This document shows, one piece after another, positions 22,436 through 31,730 of a DNA stretch of 64,000 nucleotides. The stretch covers positions 85,145 through 149,144 of the forward strand of contig NZ_LGCL01000039.1 in assembly GCF_001306115.1 (NCBI RefSeq), read 5' to 3'. The translations under genes were made by a program, and so were the position numbers. The DNA is from Ornatilinea apprima. Its GTDB lineage: Bacteria; Chloroflexota; Anaerolineae; Anaerolineales; Anaerolineaceae. The notes beneath the pieces were generated by a model. The model worked only from the letters and a program-made list of their open reading frames with translations, had not been told where the DNA came from and made no database searches. The number at the start of each line of letters is the position of its first letter. Position 1 is the first letter of the stretch.

Positions 22436-23329
22436 TTATGAAAGAGGGGAGATGGAGCGAGCAATCCATAGCGTGACATTCACCTGCTTGATGGTTGCAA
22501 CGCTATCCACATTCAAAAGGATGGCGTAAGGCCAGAAATCGGTTTCTGATGGTTTGTCAATCACATGCCCAGGCCAGTTCAGGCTTACCATGTTTGGATA
22601 GGTGGCTTCGTTCCAAACATACTTATAGCCAGATCTCGCAGATGAGAGCGAGGGCTTATTTCCAGAGGCACAGATTGATTCTGAAACAGTGGGGGGGTAT
22701 GAGCTTAAAACCTTCTTCCAGACATCGATTGTGATTGATCCGGTTTGATCAGCAACCATATCCACTCGGTAGATCTTCCCACGGACAGGCACAATAGCAG
22801 CTACAGGAACCGGGCCGGTTGTGATAACAGATTGAGCGGATCCAATCACAAAGGGGATTGCATACACTCCCAATGCCCAGGATCGGTAATCGAGGACTTT
22901 ATTTGCCGGGACATTGGTATCACCATAAGAAACCGTCAGTCTTGCGAGTGGGATTTGAAAAACGGTGCTAGATCTCGTAAGTGTAGGTAAGGATGGAGAA
23001 GATCCGGGCGTTCCTTCCACAATTTTCAGGGTCATGGATCGGGCGGTCCAGTCTACTTCACACACAACCCAATCGTATCGGTATTGTCCGGCGGTTGTGG
23101 GGGCGGCGCTTACTGGTAAGATCGTTTCCTGATCGGAGAAGAAATAATTGCCCTTGATGTGAGCCGCTCCAGGTTTGATTTTCACTTGCATACCAGATGC
23201 GTCAGCGTAAACAAAGAGGTCGTCATCAACGCCGCAGATAACGCCATCCTGCAACGATTTGCCAATGGTTTTAACCCAATCAGCCTGATAGATAGGCTGG
23301 TTATCGAAGAAATAGAATGTTTCGGTCAT
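22436..23329 (-). CDS. Tail fibre/baseplate upper protein-like
   Basis: 297 residues. The N-terminus (FYFFDNQPIYQADWVKTIG) and central ALGVYAIP pattern resemble siphovirus baseplate or fibre proteins. The C-terminal part (about 165-297) looks like a beta-sandwich domain. It is immediately downstream of the Gp37-like tail gene. Confidence 0.55.
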   Translation of the reverse strand: MTETFYFFDNQPIYQADWVKTIGKSLQDGVICGVDDDLFVYADASGMQVKIKPGAAHIKGNYFFSDQETILPVSAAPTTAGQYRYDWVVCEVDWTARSMTLKIVEGTPGSSPSLPTLTRSSTVFQIPLARLTVSYGDTNVPANKVLDYRSWALGVYAIPFVIGSAQSVITTGPVPVAAIVPVRGKIYRVDMVADQTGSITIDVWKKVLSSYPPTVSESICASGNKPSLSSARSGYKYVWNEATYPNMVSLNWPGHVIDKPSETDFWPYAILLNVDSVATIKQVNVTLWIARSISPLS

Positions 23330-23340
23330 CGTGCCTCACT

Positions 23341-24474
23341 TTATTGACTTGTCTCAATCTGGTTGACCCGATCAGTTAGGTCTTCGATCCGCTCAAAGGT
23401 ATTAGAAAGAGGAATGTCTTTCAGGGATCCGATAGTTGGGACGATCTTTTCTTCACCATCCTCATCAATTGAAAATTTGACTTCCGTGACGGTTTCCTGC
23501 AGGACAACCGCTTCATCAGCAACGGACACCAGATCTCCTAGAAAATAATCCACCCCATAAGTGAAACCCACGCCACCAAGCTCATTTGGCACGATGGTGT
23601 AACCCTCTTGCTCCTTCTTTTTCTCCAGTTCGGCTTCTCCCCAATTCTGGAGCTTTGCGCTGTCTGGTTCGTTGCGCTGGTCCTTCATCATCTCAACCAG
23701 CCCCCAGGTGCTTATAGAGTTATTATCATAAACACAAACATTTGACCTTGACGATCCTTCGCCCTGGCCTAGCACAATTGCGTAATTTGCTTTTGGAGCG
23801 CGGAGTTTATGCTTGAATGATTGCAGGTTTCCAAAATCGGCAGAGAATTTGACTTCGGTGGTTCTATCGGTAGGTTCAAACACCTCAAAGACCAGCCTGC
23901 CAAGCGTGGAGTCGTAACGAACGCGATAACCAACCCCGCCCATTTGGGCGAGGTTATAAATGAGGGTAAGAAGGTTGTCAAAGCGAGCGTTGCCGGTTAC
24001 GGTTAATCCCAGGCCAGAAGAAGCGCCAACTTGGAAATTCGGTAGTCGCCTTCGTTCAATTGCGGATGGGCCGCAGTTGTAATCCACGAATTCCAAAATA
24101 ACAGCTTCGGCAAGTCCAGTCCTCGTATCGTAAGCGGCTGTTGAGAAGTTCCATCCAACCGGGTCTGGCACAGCAACGCGATCCCCAATTCTGGCAAGAT
24201 CATCCTTTCCCTTGAATGTCCATGACCGTGAGAGAAAGGACTCCGCATCCATAGCCGTTTCGAGTTCTTGGACCACCCCAGAGAATACTTCAACGTCATT
24301 CCGGACGATGATAATGCCTTGATTGACGGATAGCGGGAGATCCCCTTCACCTGAAAGGGTCCAGCTTCCACCCAGGCAAAAGCGGGAAATGAATTCCAAT
24401 CTTTTGTACCTGGTAATTTCGGAATTCCGAGTTAAGTCAGGGTTTCGAGAATAAATGCGGTATTCAGCAGACAT
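23341..24474 (-). CDS. Gp37-like siphovirus tail (baseplate hub) protein
   Basis: 377 residues. Begins YRIYSRNPDLTRNSEITRYK, with LEFISRFCLGGSWTL and GIIIVRNDVEVFSGVV, the fold pattern of phage hub proteins (Gp37/Tal N-terminal domain), and a C-terminal coiled coil (LTDRVNQIETSQ). One base separates it from the Dit gene, so they are translated together. It forms the tail-tip ring joining Dit to the fibres. Confidence 0.7.
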   Translation of the reverse strand: MSAEYRIYSRNPDLTRNSEITRYKRLEFISRFCLGGSWTLSGEGDLPLSVNQGIIIVRNDVEVFSGVVQELETAMDAESFLSRSWTFKGKDDLARIGDRVAVPDPVGWNFSTAAYDTRTGLAEAVILEFVDYNCGPSAIERRRLPNFQVGASSGLGLTVTGNARFDNLLTLIYNLAQMGGVGYRVRYDSTLGRLVFEVFEPTDRTTEVKFSADFGNLQSFKHKLRAPKANYAIVLGQGEGSSRSNVCVYDNNSISTWGLVEMMKDQRNEPDSAKLQNWGEAELEKKKEQEGYTIVPNELGGVGFTYGVDYFLGDLVSVADEAVVLQETVTEVKFSIDEDGEEKIVPTIGSLKDIPLSNTFERIEDLTDRVNQIETSQ

Positions 24475-24475
24475 C

Positions 24476-25339
24476 TTACACCGTTAAATATGCTGGAGTG
24501 TACATGACGGTAACAGAGGTGTTTCCATTTCCTCCAACGATTTCCACTTCAACCTGGTTATTGCCTTGCTTCATAGGGAAAAGAGAGCTTGCAGGTGTGA
24601 GGTAAGCGAAACGGTTAACTCCATCTCCATCACGAATGGATCTGGTTCGAGGTCTGGTATCAATAATGAGGCTTTCTCCAGTCAATAGGGTTGTGTCAAC
24701 AACGATAAATTTTCCACTTGTATGGTTTGTAACGTGAAAATGAGTACCTGGCCCGGTGATCGTGATGACAGGCCATGCTTCCACGTCTCCACTATTGGTC
24801 AATGTCGCGGTCACGGTGCTTGAAGAAGCCGCAAACCTTACAGGTAAGATGGGAAAGAAATTATAGGGAGACCAATCCCCTGACACCTGCAGCGTAATTG
24901 GAGAAGCTGCGTAAAAATAAGGGTCAGATGCGTAGAAGTCAATCACTCCACGGATCCAGTTGGTGAATTGATCCGGCCCGGTACCATCAGACGAGAGGCC
25001 AGAGCGGTAGCGGCAATTCAAAACCCTTGTAACACCTTCGTTTGTGATCCTCAATTGACCATCACCTTTGCGCGGATCAAGAATGGAAAGCATGGTCCTA
25101 ATTCTGGACATAACCGATCCCCGGTCAGCGTCAATCACCATGATTGGCAGAAGGTAATCACGTTGAGAAATTCGAGCAGCGTTTACAATCGAGCCGTGAA
25201 TGAGGGGAGATGAGCTTTCCTGAAATTCAAAACCCGGCATGAGATCATTCGAGATCCCAACCATTGAGTAAGTATTCACCCGGTCATTCAGGTTAATAGA
25301 GATCCCATTTGCATTCGTGAAGGCAACGTTATAACTCAT
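24476..25339 (-). CDS. Distal tail protein (Dit-like)
   Basis: 287 residues. The N-terminal half (SSPLIHGSIVNAARISQRDY, RIRTMLSILDPRKGDGQLRI, GVIDFYASDPYFY) follows the phage tail Dit family. The C-terminal half is a galectin-like beta domain. It forms the ring at the tail end between tail tube and baseplate hub. It lies directly after the tape measure, as expected. Confidence 0.75.
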   Translation of the reverse strand: MSYNVAFTNANGISINLNDRVNTYSMVGISNDLMPGFEFQESSSPLIHGSIVNAARISQRDYLLPIMVIDADRGSVMSRIRTMLSILDPRKGDGQLRITNEGVTRVLNCRYRSGLSSDGTGPDQFTNWIRGVIDFYASDPYFYAASPITLQVSGDWSPYNFFPILPVRFAASSSTVTATLTNSGDVEAWPVITITGPGTHFHVTNHTSGKFIVVDTTLLTGESLIIDTRPRTRSIRDGDGVNRFAYLTPASSLFPMKQGNNQVEVEIVGGNGNTSVTVMYTPAYLTV

Positions 25340-25348
25340 CCAGCACCT

Positions 25349-27364
25349 CTAAAATCCGTAGGCCATCTCCCAGGACGAAATAGCCCCGGCAAGTGTGTTC
25401 TCGTCCAGATCGCGCCCATTGTTATTGACAGTAATGTTTATGGTCTTGCTGTTATAAGTTGATAGATTGGCGCCCATATCAGGCAGCTTATTATTTGGGA
25501 TAATGGTTCCAGTAGTGGAAGGCGTGAAAAATTCAGGTCCTTCTTCACCAACCAGGTAGGTTGTTCCAGGATAAACTGTGCCGCCCCTGGCTTTGCCGCC
25601 GGGTTTTCCTCCACCTCCACCGATCCCTAAAAGGTTGGCCGCCCAATCAGGGATAACAGCGTCAGCAATTGCACTTAAGAACGCCTTGATTTTATCGATA
25701 GCGGTTTGAATTGCTTTTGCTATGTTGTCGAAGCGCGTTTTGATAGCGTCCAGCACCTCAATTCCTTTATTTTTCAGGTTGGTAAACCAGTTGATAATGT
25801 CTTGAATTGCGCCATCAACAACAGCTTTCCCTTCCTCAAAGGTCATGCCAAAGAAGGTGTCCAAAACCCAGGTTGCAAAGAGTTGCATGTTTTCCCAAAT
25901 ATTGGTAACCAGGTCCTCAAAGATGCCCTTAACGGTTTCTGCAGCACCAGGGAAATCCCCAGTGAATATTTGCATAATGAGCGTGCCGAGCGACAGGATG
26001 GTGTCCATCGCCCAGGTAAGCGAATTTTGAATGATGGGCCAGTAATTAAGAAAGGCTTCAACAGCAAAATTAATGGCAATACCCAGGTTGGTTAGAAAAG
26101 CCTGAATTAATGGGCCGTTGTCGTTCAACCAGGTTCCCATTTGATCCAGCAAACCTCCGAGTGTGGTGAGGTATTCTGTTACCAATGGGCCGAGAGTTTC
26201 TCCCAGGTTGCCAAAGATTTCAGTTATTACCTCACTTATGCCAGGCCCCTGTTCGGTGAAGAATTGACCGAACTTCTCAAAAGTAGAGAAGATCCCAGAG
26301 ATGGTTTCTTGCAATCCATCGGGCAACCCGGCGGTCAAGGCTTCCAGAAATTCGCTGGTGAACTTCCCATCTTGCATAACTCCAGCGTCACCAATTGCGC
26401 CAAATAGGTTGCCGAAATATGAACGGATTGGGCCGGTGGCCTTATCCATTGTGGTGATAAACCCAGTGATTGACGTGCCAAGTTGGAGGCCAAAGTCTTT
26501 AATCTTTGCCATTGTTTCAGGGCTGGAAAGCATTCCCACAAAGTCAGTGACATAGGGTTGAATGGCTTGAAAAGTCCCGGTGAAGAATCCCCTCAACCCT
26601 ACCTCTTTAATGTCCTGCAGGGATGAAATTAAGCCTGAAAAGGTTGTAGCTTGCTTTTCAGCGGCCCCGCCAAAATCTTCTTCAATACTTTTGGTGATCG
26701 CTTCAATGGCTTGATCCGCAGGAACCAGGCCTTTTGAGATCATCTTTTCAAGCTCGGCGGTGGTAATGCCAAATGAGTCAGCCAAAATTTGACGGACAGG
26801 TATACCCGCTTCCGTTAATTGCATGATCTCTTGTCCAGCAAGTTTCCCTTTGGATTTTATCTGGCCAAGAGCAAGAGCAATCCGGTTCATAGTGTCGCCG
26901 CTTGCTCCAGTGGCAGAGGTGTAATCCACCATAGCGGTAGTTAACCGTTGCGCCTCATTCGTGGTGAAACCATAAGCCATAGCCATGCGAAAACTATCGG
27001 CAATATCTTTTTGCTGGAAGGGTGATTTTATAGCGAGTTCCTGGATCCAGCCTTGAAGTTTTTGGGCTTCAAGGCCTGCAGCGCCCATAGCTTCGCCTAG
27101 CGAAGATGCCATACCAGCATTGACCATCTCACGAGCAGTAAGGGATTGAAGAGACATTCCCAATCTCTCATAATCAGCGTAGGCCGATAAAGCAGCTTTT
27201 CCGAGATTTGAGATCCCTGAAAAGATATTTTGAATAATTGCTGCAGACAGGATCCCGCCAGCGATATTACCCAAACCGCCTAAAGCAGCCCCCACCTTAC
27301 CGAGTGGGGCAGAGGCGTTGTCTTGACCATCAACCACAATAGATATTTTGTACGTTTCGCCCAT
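25349..27364 (-). CDS. Tail tape measure protein
   Basis: 671 residues. Opens with IVVDGQDNASAPLGKVGAALG, a TMP N-terminal pattern with Gly-rich hydrophobic stretch, then the TP901-type block (SLTAREMVNAGMAS ... GQEIMQLTEAGIPVRQILAD). Long hydrophobic helical repeats lie in the middle (about 270-560) and the C-terminus is GGKARGG-rich. It sets tail length and is ejected with DNA. The size implies a relatively short tail. GAGG precedes the ATG. Confidence 0.9.
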   Translation of the reverse strand: MGETYKISIVVDGQDNASAPLGKVGAALGGLGNIAGGILSAAIIQNIFSGISNLGKAALSAYADYERLGMSLQSLTAREMVNAGMASSLGEAMGAAGLEAQKLQGWIQELAIKSPFQQKDIADSFRMAMAYGFTTNEAQRLTTAMVDYTSATGASGDTMNRIALALGQIKSKGKLAGQEIMQLTEAGIPVRQILADSFGITTAELEKMISKGLVPADQAIEAITKSIEEDFGGAAEKQATTFSGLISSLQDIKEVGLRGFFTGTFQAIQPYVTDFVGMLSSPETMAKIKDFGLQLGTSITGFITTMDKATGPIRSYFGNLFGAIGDAGVMQDGKFTSEFLEALTAGLPDGLQETISGIFSTFEKFGQFFTEQGPGISEVITEIFGNLGETLGPLVTEYLTTLGGLLDQMGTWLNDNGPLIQAFLTNLGIAINFAVEAFLNYWPIIQNSLTWAMDTILSLGTLIMQIFTGDFPGAAETVKGIFEDLVTNIWENMQLFATWVLDTFFGMTFEEGKAVVDGAIQDIINWFTNLKNKGIEVLDAIKTRFDNIAKAIQTAIDKIKAFLSAIADAVIPDWAANLLGIGGGGGKPGGKARGGTVYPGTTYLVGEEGPEFFTPSTTGTIIPNNKLPDMGANLSTYNSKTINITVNNNGRDLDENTLAGAISSWEMAYGF

Positions 27365-27373
27365 CGGTTTTCC

Positions 27374-27846
27374 TCATCGTTTGCGCGGCTTGGTGCGCTT
27401 TTGGACCTGGTTTTCACACGAAATCATCTGGAGGTCTTCGGCAATATATCTCATCGGGATTTGCGAGAATGTGAGCGGGTCGCAGTGATAGACGTCTCTA
27501 CAAAGTTGCAACCGGATATATTGCCAGGGTGCTGGCTTTTTGGTCCACAGGTGAGCCAGCACCCCGAGTTTTAGTTTTTTGAGTCCGTATACTCCATTAC
27601 CTTTTCCAGGATCGTTTTGATGACACCTTTAAGGTCGATCAGCTTGCGATGCCGGAACCCGCCAACAACGAGGCGGTCCAAAATGTCAAAGACCTCACCA
27701 ACGGTGTGCCCTTGCGAATTTCCGGTGGTCCAATCGAGCAAGATCTCATAATCTCCGGCGGTGAATTCTTCGACATTCACTTCAATATCAATGGTGCGGG
27801 GCTTCGGTTGGGTGGATGGAGCTTTTTTTGATCGAGCTGTAGCCAT
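27374..27846 (-). CDS. Tail assembly chaperone GT, made by -1 frameshift
   Basis: The short chaperone frame ends TCA AAA AAC TAA. The slippery heptamer A AAA AAC lies at 27574-27580 on the minus strand, in the correct phase. A -1 shift skips the stop and reads on to 27374, adding about 68 residues (LKLGVLAHLWTKKPAPWQY, then CRDVYHCDP and a basic end). This matches lambda G/GT: the extended protein loads the tape measure during tail assembly. The extension has no ribosome site of its own. Confidence 0.8.
27571..27846 (-). CDS. Tail assembly chaperone G
   Basis: 91 residues. Basic start (RSKKAPSTQPKPRTIDIEVN), then FTAGDYEILLDWTTGN and a helical end. It sits between the major tail protein and tape measure, and its 3' end carries a frameshift site. 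The short form is expected to be the main product. Confidence 0.8.
   Translation of the reverse strand: MATARSKKAPSTQPKPRTIDIEVNVEEFTAGDYEILLDWTTGNSQGHTVGEVFDILDRLVVGGFRHRKLIDLKGVIKTILEKVMEYTDSKN
27574..27580 (-). promoter_or_regulatory. -1 ribosomal frameshift slippery site
   Basis: A AAA AAC (minus strand) directly before the TAA stop of the short chaperone, with phase X XXY YYZ correct. No stimulatory structure was evaluated. Confidence 0.8.
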
Positions 27847-27891
27847 GTTCTTGTCTCTTTTCTATTGAGTTGTTTTCACAACTTCATAAAA

Positions 27892-28347
27892 TTACGCTGA
27901 AACGGTGGTTTGAGAGATCTGGGCGGTTTTCAATGCAAATTCAGCCAGCAGAGCATCCGGGCTAGAGGCTTCACCTCCACCAGCGTTAACCGTGGTCAGA
28001 AAGCCAAAATCGGTTTCCCACTTGTAGTGAGTTGCGGCGTTACCGCGTGGATACCAGATAAACTTGACCTTCTTCTTTGCGGCCTTTGCATCGAACAGCT
28101 TTTTGGTGGGGTCAGCGTCATTCTCCGTGTAAATCGCCTTGACGGTTACATCTCCAGGCGCGATCTTTCCGGCGGTCAGAATGGCGGTATTACCCTCGGC
28201 GGTATACGCTTCACCGATCTGCGTTTCAAAGCCGGAGATTTCGACAGACGCGGCAAAACCACTCATATCAGTGGGTGAAGCATCACCCTCGATCTGGTAA
28301 GCGACTTCGGCATCAGCGAAAGACATTCCATCAGTAGTTTGAGACAT
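27892..28347 (-). CDS. Major tail protein
   Basis: 151 residues, beta-rich and Ala/Gly/Thr-rich (FAASVEISGFETQIGEAYT, KKVKFIWYPRGNAATHYKW). It lies between tail terminator and chaperone genes, the standard position of the tail-tube subunit. A 45-bp spacer to the chaperone gene holds a dispersed motif copy (27871-27892) inside a GTTGT/ACAAC dyad. Confidence 0.7.
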   Translation of the reverse strand: MSQTTDGMSFADAEVAYQIEGDASPTDMSGFAASVEISGFETQIGEAYTAEGNTAILTAGKIAPGDVTVKAIYTENDADPTKKLFDAKAAKKKVKFIWYPRGNAATHYKWETDFGFLTTVNAGGGEASSPDALLAEFALKTAQISQTTVSA

Positions 28348-28359
28348 TTTTCACCTCAT

Positions 28360-28794
28360 CTAAAAACAGTTGACGTTTACAGAAATTATTTCGTGGAGAT
28401 AGGTTTCTCCAGCGATTTCAGCCATACCATCAGCGTTAGATGGTTGGTCATACATGATGGCCTTAATCAGGCTATGGTTTTTGATGTTCAAGCAAGCGGT
28501 TGCGACTTCCTGTTCCAGGTCATCCAATAGGTTTTCTGCGGTTTGTTCCGAGTAAGACTGGTCAGGCTTTTTGGGGTACAGAACAAAGATGTGAATGTTG
28601 AGAACAAAATTTGAATTGAGCCCCAATCCGGTAAGCTTATCCCTTGCAGATCCAGAAGAGGTGATATACACCACCGGGCTTGCGCCGTTGAAGTCTGCGA
28701 CCTGATATGGGTAAACTGCTTGCGCTTTTGTTACGCTTGCTTGCAAATAGGCGGCAAGCGCGGATCTAACATCTTTTCGATTGACCACCGTCAT
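28360..28794 (-). CDS. Tail terminator/completion protein
   Basis: 144 residues with an alpha/beta pattern (VRSALAAYLQ, VADFNGASPVVYITSSGS, FVLNIHIFVLYPKK), typical of small tail-terminator proteins. Its start overlaps the previous gene by 4 bp, part of a chain of ATGA overlaps from 29518 to 28794. Assigned by order and size. Confidence 0.6.
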   Translation of the reverse strand: MTVVNRKDVRSALAAYLQASVTKAQAVYPYQVADFNGASPVVYITSSGSARDKLTGLGLNSNFVLNIHIFVLYPKKPDQSYSEQTAENLLDDLEQEVATACLNIKNHSLIKAIMYDQPSNADGMAEIAGETYLHEIISVNVNCF

Positions 28795-29183
28795 TGAGCA
28801 AATCCTCGTAAGAATTCTCTTGCAACCGCCCGGCTAATGCGTGGTCCGTCCTCATCCCGAACCCTGGCGTAGAAGGCGTGTTCCCCGCCGCGAGCGTGTT
28901 CAATTGGGCCATATACGGCTGTCTTTTCACCTGATCTAGGGTTTTCTGCGTTTGGATCTATGAAGATCACCCCACGAGGTCCGGCAGCAGTAAACTCATA
29001 TCTCATTCTGTGGCTAGCACGCAAAGCCCCGGTATCTACATGAGTTTTTCGTATAGCAGATTGGTGTGTCAAGATCAACCCGGCTTGCACCGCCAAGCCC
29101 AATGCGCCACCTGGTCTTAAGGCGCGGATATGAGCGGAGTTGGCTTTTTGTGCCTTTTGAATACCTCGAATAGTGGCGGTCAT
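28791..29183 (-). CDS. HK97 gp10-like head-tail joining protein
   Basis: 130 residues with KTHVDTGALRASHRM (about 45-60), the signature of HK97-gp10-type proteins, and a C-terminal GEHAFYARVRDEDGPRI. It connects portal/adaptor ring and tail. Coupled to both neighbours by 4-bp overlaps. Confidence 0.75.
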   Translation of the reverse strand: MTATIRGIQKAQKANSAHIRALRPGGALGLAVQAGLILTHQSAIRKTHVDTGALRASHRMRYEFTAAGPRGVIFIDPNAENPRSGEKTAVYGPIEHARGGEHAFYARVRDEDGPRISRAVAREFLRGFAQ

Positions 29184-29518
29184 CTGTTAATCACGTCCTC
29201 TATTACAAGCTGGTAGGTGGTTTGACCTCGAAAGTCATCCCACGGAGAAACGCCCTTCACCAGGTAGGTTTCTCCATCCACCACCACCGAACAACCTTCG
29301 GAAATTGCGAGGCGCGTTTCAGATTGCAAATACACCTCATAGACTTTGGTGGGTGATTGCAATTCCATGCGCCGGATCGTTTCTGATGAGACAGGCATTA
29401 GCGGGGTAACCATTACATCAGCCAACTTCGACCAGGCAGAGGACCGCTTTCCATCGACAATATCTGCGGGCTTTTGAAGGACAGCACTTTTCCAGGCAAG
29501 ATGAGCAAACGAGGTCAT
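29180..29518 (-). CDS. Head closure/connector protein
   Basis: 112 residues, beta-rich (TKVYEVYLQSETRLAISEG, CSVVVDGETYLVKGV), consistent with head-tail stoppers that plug the capsid after packaging. Position and overlap with the gp10-like gene support it. Confidence 0.6.
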   Translation of the reverse strand: MTSFAHLAWKSAVLQKPADIVDGKRSSAWSKLADVMVTPLMPVSSETIRRMELQSPTKVYEVYLQSETRLAISEGCSVVVDGETYLVKGVSPWDDFRGQTTYQLVIEDVINR

Positions 29519-29958
29519 ACATAATCCTCATTCTTTTCTTGGAAATCAAGCCGGATCGTGTCGCCTACGAGTGGCGCATCACCATAACGGAGCAAGATCT
29601 TCTTTTCGAGTCTGGCAATAGCCTTCTCCACCTGCTCAGCGAGCTGGTTGAGATCTTCCCGGCGAGGACCTAGCGCGATATTGACTGTGTCAATGTTGCC
29701 GGATATGTTTTCCAGGCACCGCCGTTCGGCCCGGTCCAGAAATTCACTGATCCGATTACCCTCAACTATGGAAAGAACAGAGTCAGTAACCGTACCGATA
29801 TCCAATTGGTAACCCATCTCGAATAAAGAGGCAGAGATTGGATCCACCAGATCCGCGTTGTTGCCATCGTGGGTTGCTCCATCAAGCCCGGCAACGGTCA
29901 TTTTTCCACCGCACCGAGCGATCAAAACAGTTTCTATTTGAGCGCGTGTCAATGCCAT
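29515..29958 (-). CDS. Head-tail adaptor protein
   Basis: 147 residues from ATG 29958; the longer frame would start inside the upstream hairpin. Helical (FLDRAERRCLENIS, LNQLAEQVEKAIARLEKKI), as in first connector proteins of siphoviruses that bind the portal. No strong ribosome site is visible before the start. Confidence 0.55.
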   Translation of the reverse strand: MALTRAQIETVLIARCGGKMTVAGLDGATHDGNNADLVDPISASLFEMGYQLDIGTVTDSVLSIVEGNRISEFLDRAERRCLENISGNIDTVNIALGPRREDLNQLAEQVEKAIARLEKKILLRYGDAPLVGDTIRLDFQEKNEDYV

Positions 29959-29966
29959 AAGAGAAA

Positions 29967-29989
29967 GGGGCGGGCTTTTCACCCGCCCC
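29967..29989 (-). terminator. Hairpin after capsid genes, possible weak terminator
   Basis: GGGGCGGG-7-CCCGCCCC, followed on the minus strand by TTTCTCTT. It lies between the capsid block and the connector genes, so it may lower connector expression relative to capsid. Confidence 0.6.
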
Positions 29990-30003
29990 ACCTTTCAACT
30001 TTT

Positions 30004-30192
30004 CTATCCGGCGGGTTCGCTTTCGTTATCGCTGCCGGGCTTTTCCTCATCCTTCTTTACGGTTTTTCCGGTTTTCGAGGACAAAGCCTTTTCCAGCCTT
30101 TCCAGGCGTTGGTCAATTGAATCGAGCCGTTCAGCGATATGCTCCAGGGCTTCGGTTTCGCGGATGTTTTTAAGGGCTTCTTTAACTCCCAT
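30004..30192 (-). CDS. Small coiled-coil protein after capsid gene
   Basis: 62 residues: a coiled coil (HIAERLDSIDQRLERLEKAL) and a charged tail (KKDEEKPGSDNESEPAG). Not recognised. High expression is likely given its place right after the capsid gene; it may be a minor virion component. Confidence 0.55.
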   Translation of the reverse strand: MGVKEALKNIRETEALEHIAERLDSIDQRLERLEKALSSKTGKTVKKDEEKPGSDNESEPAG

Positions 30193-30205
30193 TCAACACC
30201 TCTTC

Positions 30206-31285
30206 TTATCGACCGTAAGCGGAAGGAACGGTGTAGGTTGAGCCGGAGTCGAGGAACATGACACAACCATTGAGGCGGTTGCCAACACCAAAGCCGCGGC
30301 GCATCTGGTAGTACGCGCTTTCGAGAGGAAATTCTTCATCGCGGGCAACCAGGGTCAGGCCAGAGGGCAATCCGGTTTCAGGCGGGTCAACACGTTCAAT
30401 GATCGGCTTCGGAGCGTCCATGTGAACACCGACCATGTAATTGGCCGGAACGCGGTCCCATTCCACAATCCATGCACCGCTGGAGTGGCGCCCCTTGATC
30501 CGGCCCGGCAACCCGGCAGGAAGTCCAATCACCTGCGCGGTATTAGCGCCAGGGACGATAAACTTGTCCCCAACTTCTTCAACCATCGCAAGGGCCAGCA
30601 CTTTGGCGGTCTGCGCGGAATTGATGAATACCACCAGGTTGTCGCCATAACCAAAGTGCTCGTAGATCTCCGCGACAATGGACTTGATGGGATCGTTAGT
30701 GTCCGAGATGGACGAAGCCGCATAGCCAGAAACCAGGTAATGGTTGTCCTGTGCTTCGGTGTCCGATGAGACAACGGCGGGATACAGCGTGCCGTCATTG
30801 TTGGCAAGCGGGACAACCGACAAAACACCGTGAATTTCGTCTTGGAAAGACCATGTGGTGTTGTTGAACAGGGCGCGGAGGATCTCACGGCGCACAGAAT
30901 TTGCGGCACGGATTTGGAGGCTATCCAGATGGATATTCAGATCTTTTACGGACATATAAGCCATCTGGACCCGGTTACCGCCAACAGCGTCCTGGAAGTC
31001 AAGCAGAGGCAGGGCGATATCCCACGATCCACTGGCTTTTGTGTTAGCGGGCGGGGCCTGGTTTGTTCCGGGCTGCATGTAACCAGAACCCGGCAGCTTG
31101 TATCGGCGTTTGAAGTCCGAGGTCCGCTCATCCACAAACACGGAAAGGGCGCGGTTGATTTCCTCATCAATACGAGCGATTTCCTGTTGAACCGCATCGT
31201 ATACGATTTGCTGGCCCACCTGGTTTACAAAGGTGCGATCTGCAGCGTAGTCCTGCACATTGAGCAAGCCAAAGATATTCGACAT
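30206..31285 (-). CDS. Major capsid protein
   Basis: 359 residues. Features of tailed-phage capsid proteins of the encapsulin-like/gpE group: DYAADRTFVNQVGQQIVYDAV at the start, a WDIALPLLDFQDAVG segment, GYGDNLVVFINSAQTAKVLAL, and a C-terminal RRGFGVGNRLNGCVMFL. No protease gene is seen nearby. It is preceded by cement and scaffold genes, which fixes the assignment. AGGTG precedes the ATG. Confidence 0.85.
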   Translation of the reverse strand: MSNIFGLLNVQDYAADRTFVNQVGQQIVYDAVQQEIARIDEEINRALSVFVDERTSDFKRRYKLPGSGYMQPGTNQAPPANTKASGSWDIALPLLDFQDAVGGNRVQMAYMSVKDLNIHLDSLQIRAANSVRREILRALFNNTTWSFQDEIHGVLSVVPLANNDGTLYPAVVSSDTEAQDNHYLVSGYAASSISDTNDPIKSIVAEIYEHFGYGDNLVVFINSAQTAKVLALAMVEEVGDKFIVPGANTAQVIGLPAGLPGRIKGRHSSGAWIVEWDRVPANYMVGVHMDAPKPIIERVDPPETGLPSGLTLVARDEEFPLESAYYQMRRGFGVGNRLNGCVMFLDSGSTYTVPSAYGR

Positions 31286-31299
31286 AATTCACCTCCAAA

Positions 31300-31695
31300 T
31301 TAGCGTCCGGCAACGTACAGGCATTTCGTGCCATCCGGCAGAGAGCCAACAAAGCCAACCACCACAGAGACAGTACCAGCGGCGGTGTCTACTTTCCCGG
31401 CATCGTCAGACAGGTAGACCGGAGCCATAGCATTTAAGCTGGACACGGTAAAACCCGATACATATCCAGCCATCAAAACCGGGCAGGCGACACCAGCCCC
31501 AACACTTTCTAACGCAATACCGATGAAGGTGTTAGCGGCGGCATCATTCGCGTCAGCAACAACGAGCAAGCCGGAAGTGTTGAGGGTCACAGCTTGGCCA
31601 GCGGTCACGGCAACAGCAGTCTTATATCCAAGAACTTCGCTCTTGCCGGGGTATACCTGGGCAATTTTGGAAGTCGTTTTTGTAATTTCAGCCAT
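31300..31695 (-). CDS. Capsid decoration (cement) protein, DUF2190-like
   Basis: 131 residues, small beta-barrel pattern (TAGQAVTLNTSGLLVVADA, NTFIGIALESVGAG, PVLMAGYV) typical of DUF2190 or lambda-D-like cement proteins. It stands directly before the capsid gene. GAGG precedes the ATG; a dispersed motif copy lies just upstream (31716-31738). Confidence 0.7.
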   Translation of the reverse strand: MAEITKTTSKIAQVYPGKSEVLGYKTAVAVTAGQAVTLNTSGLLVVADANDAAANTFIGIALESVGAGVACPVLMAGYVSGFTVSSLNAMAPVYLSDDAGKVDTAAGTVSVVVGFVGSLPDGTKCLYVAGR

Positions 31696-31730
31696 TGTTT
31701 ACCTCACTCTAAAGACTTATTTTCACAATC

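Noticed and set aside
27374..27562. Separate small gene before the tape measure
   Set aside because: No ribosome site and exact -1 phase to the chaperone gene with A AAA AAC at the overlap; it is the frameshift extension.
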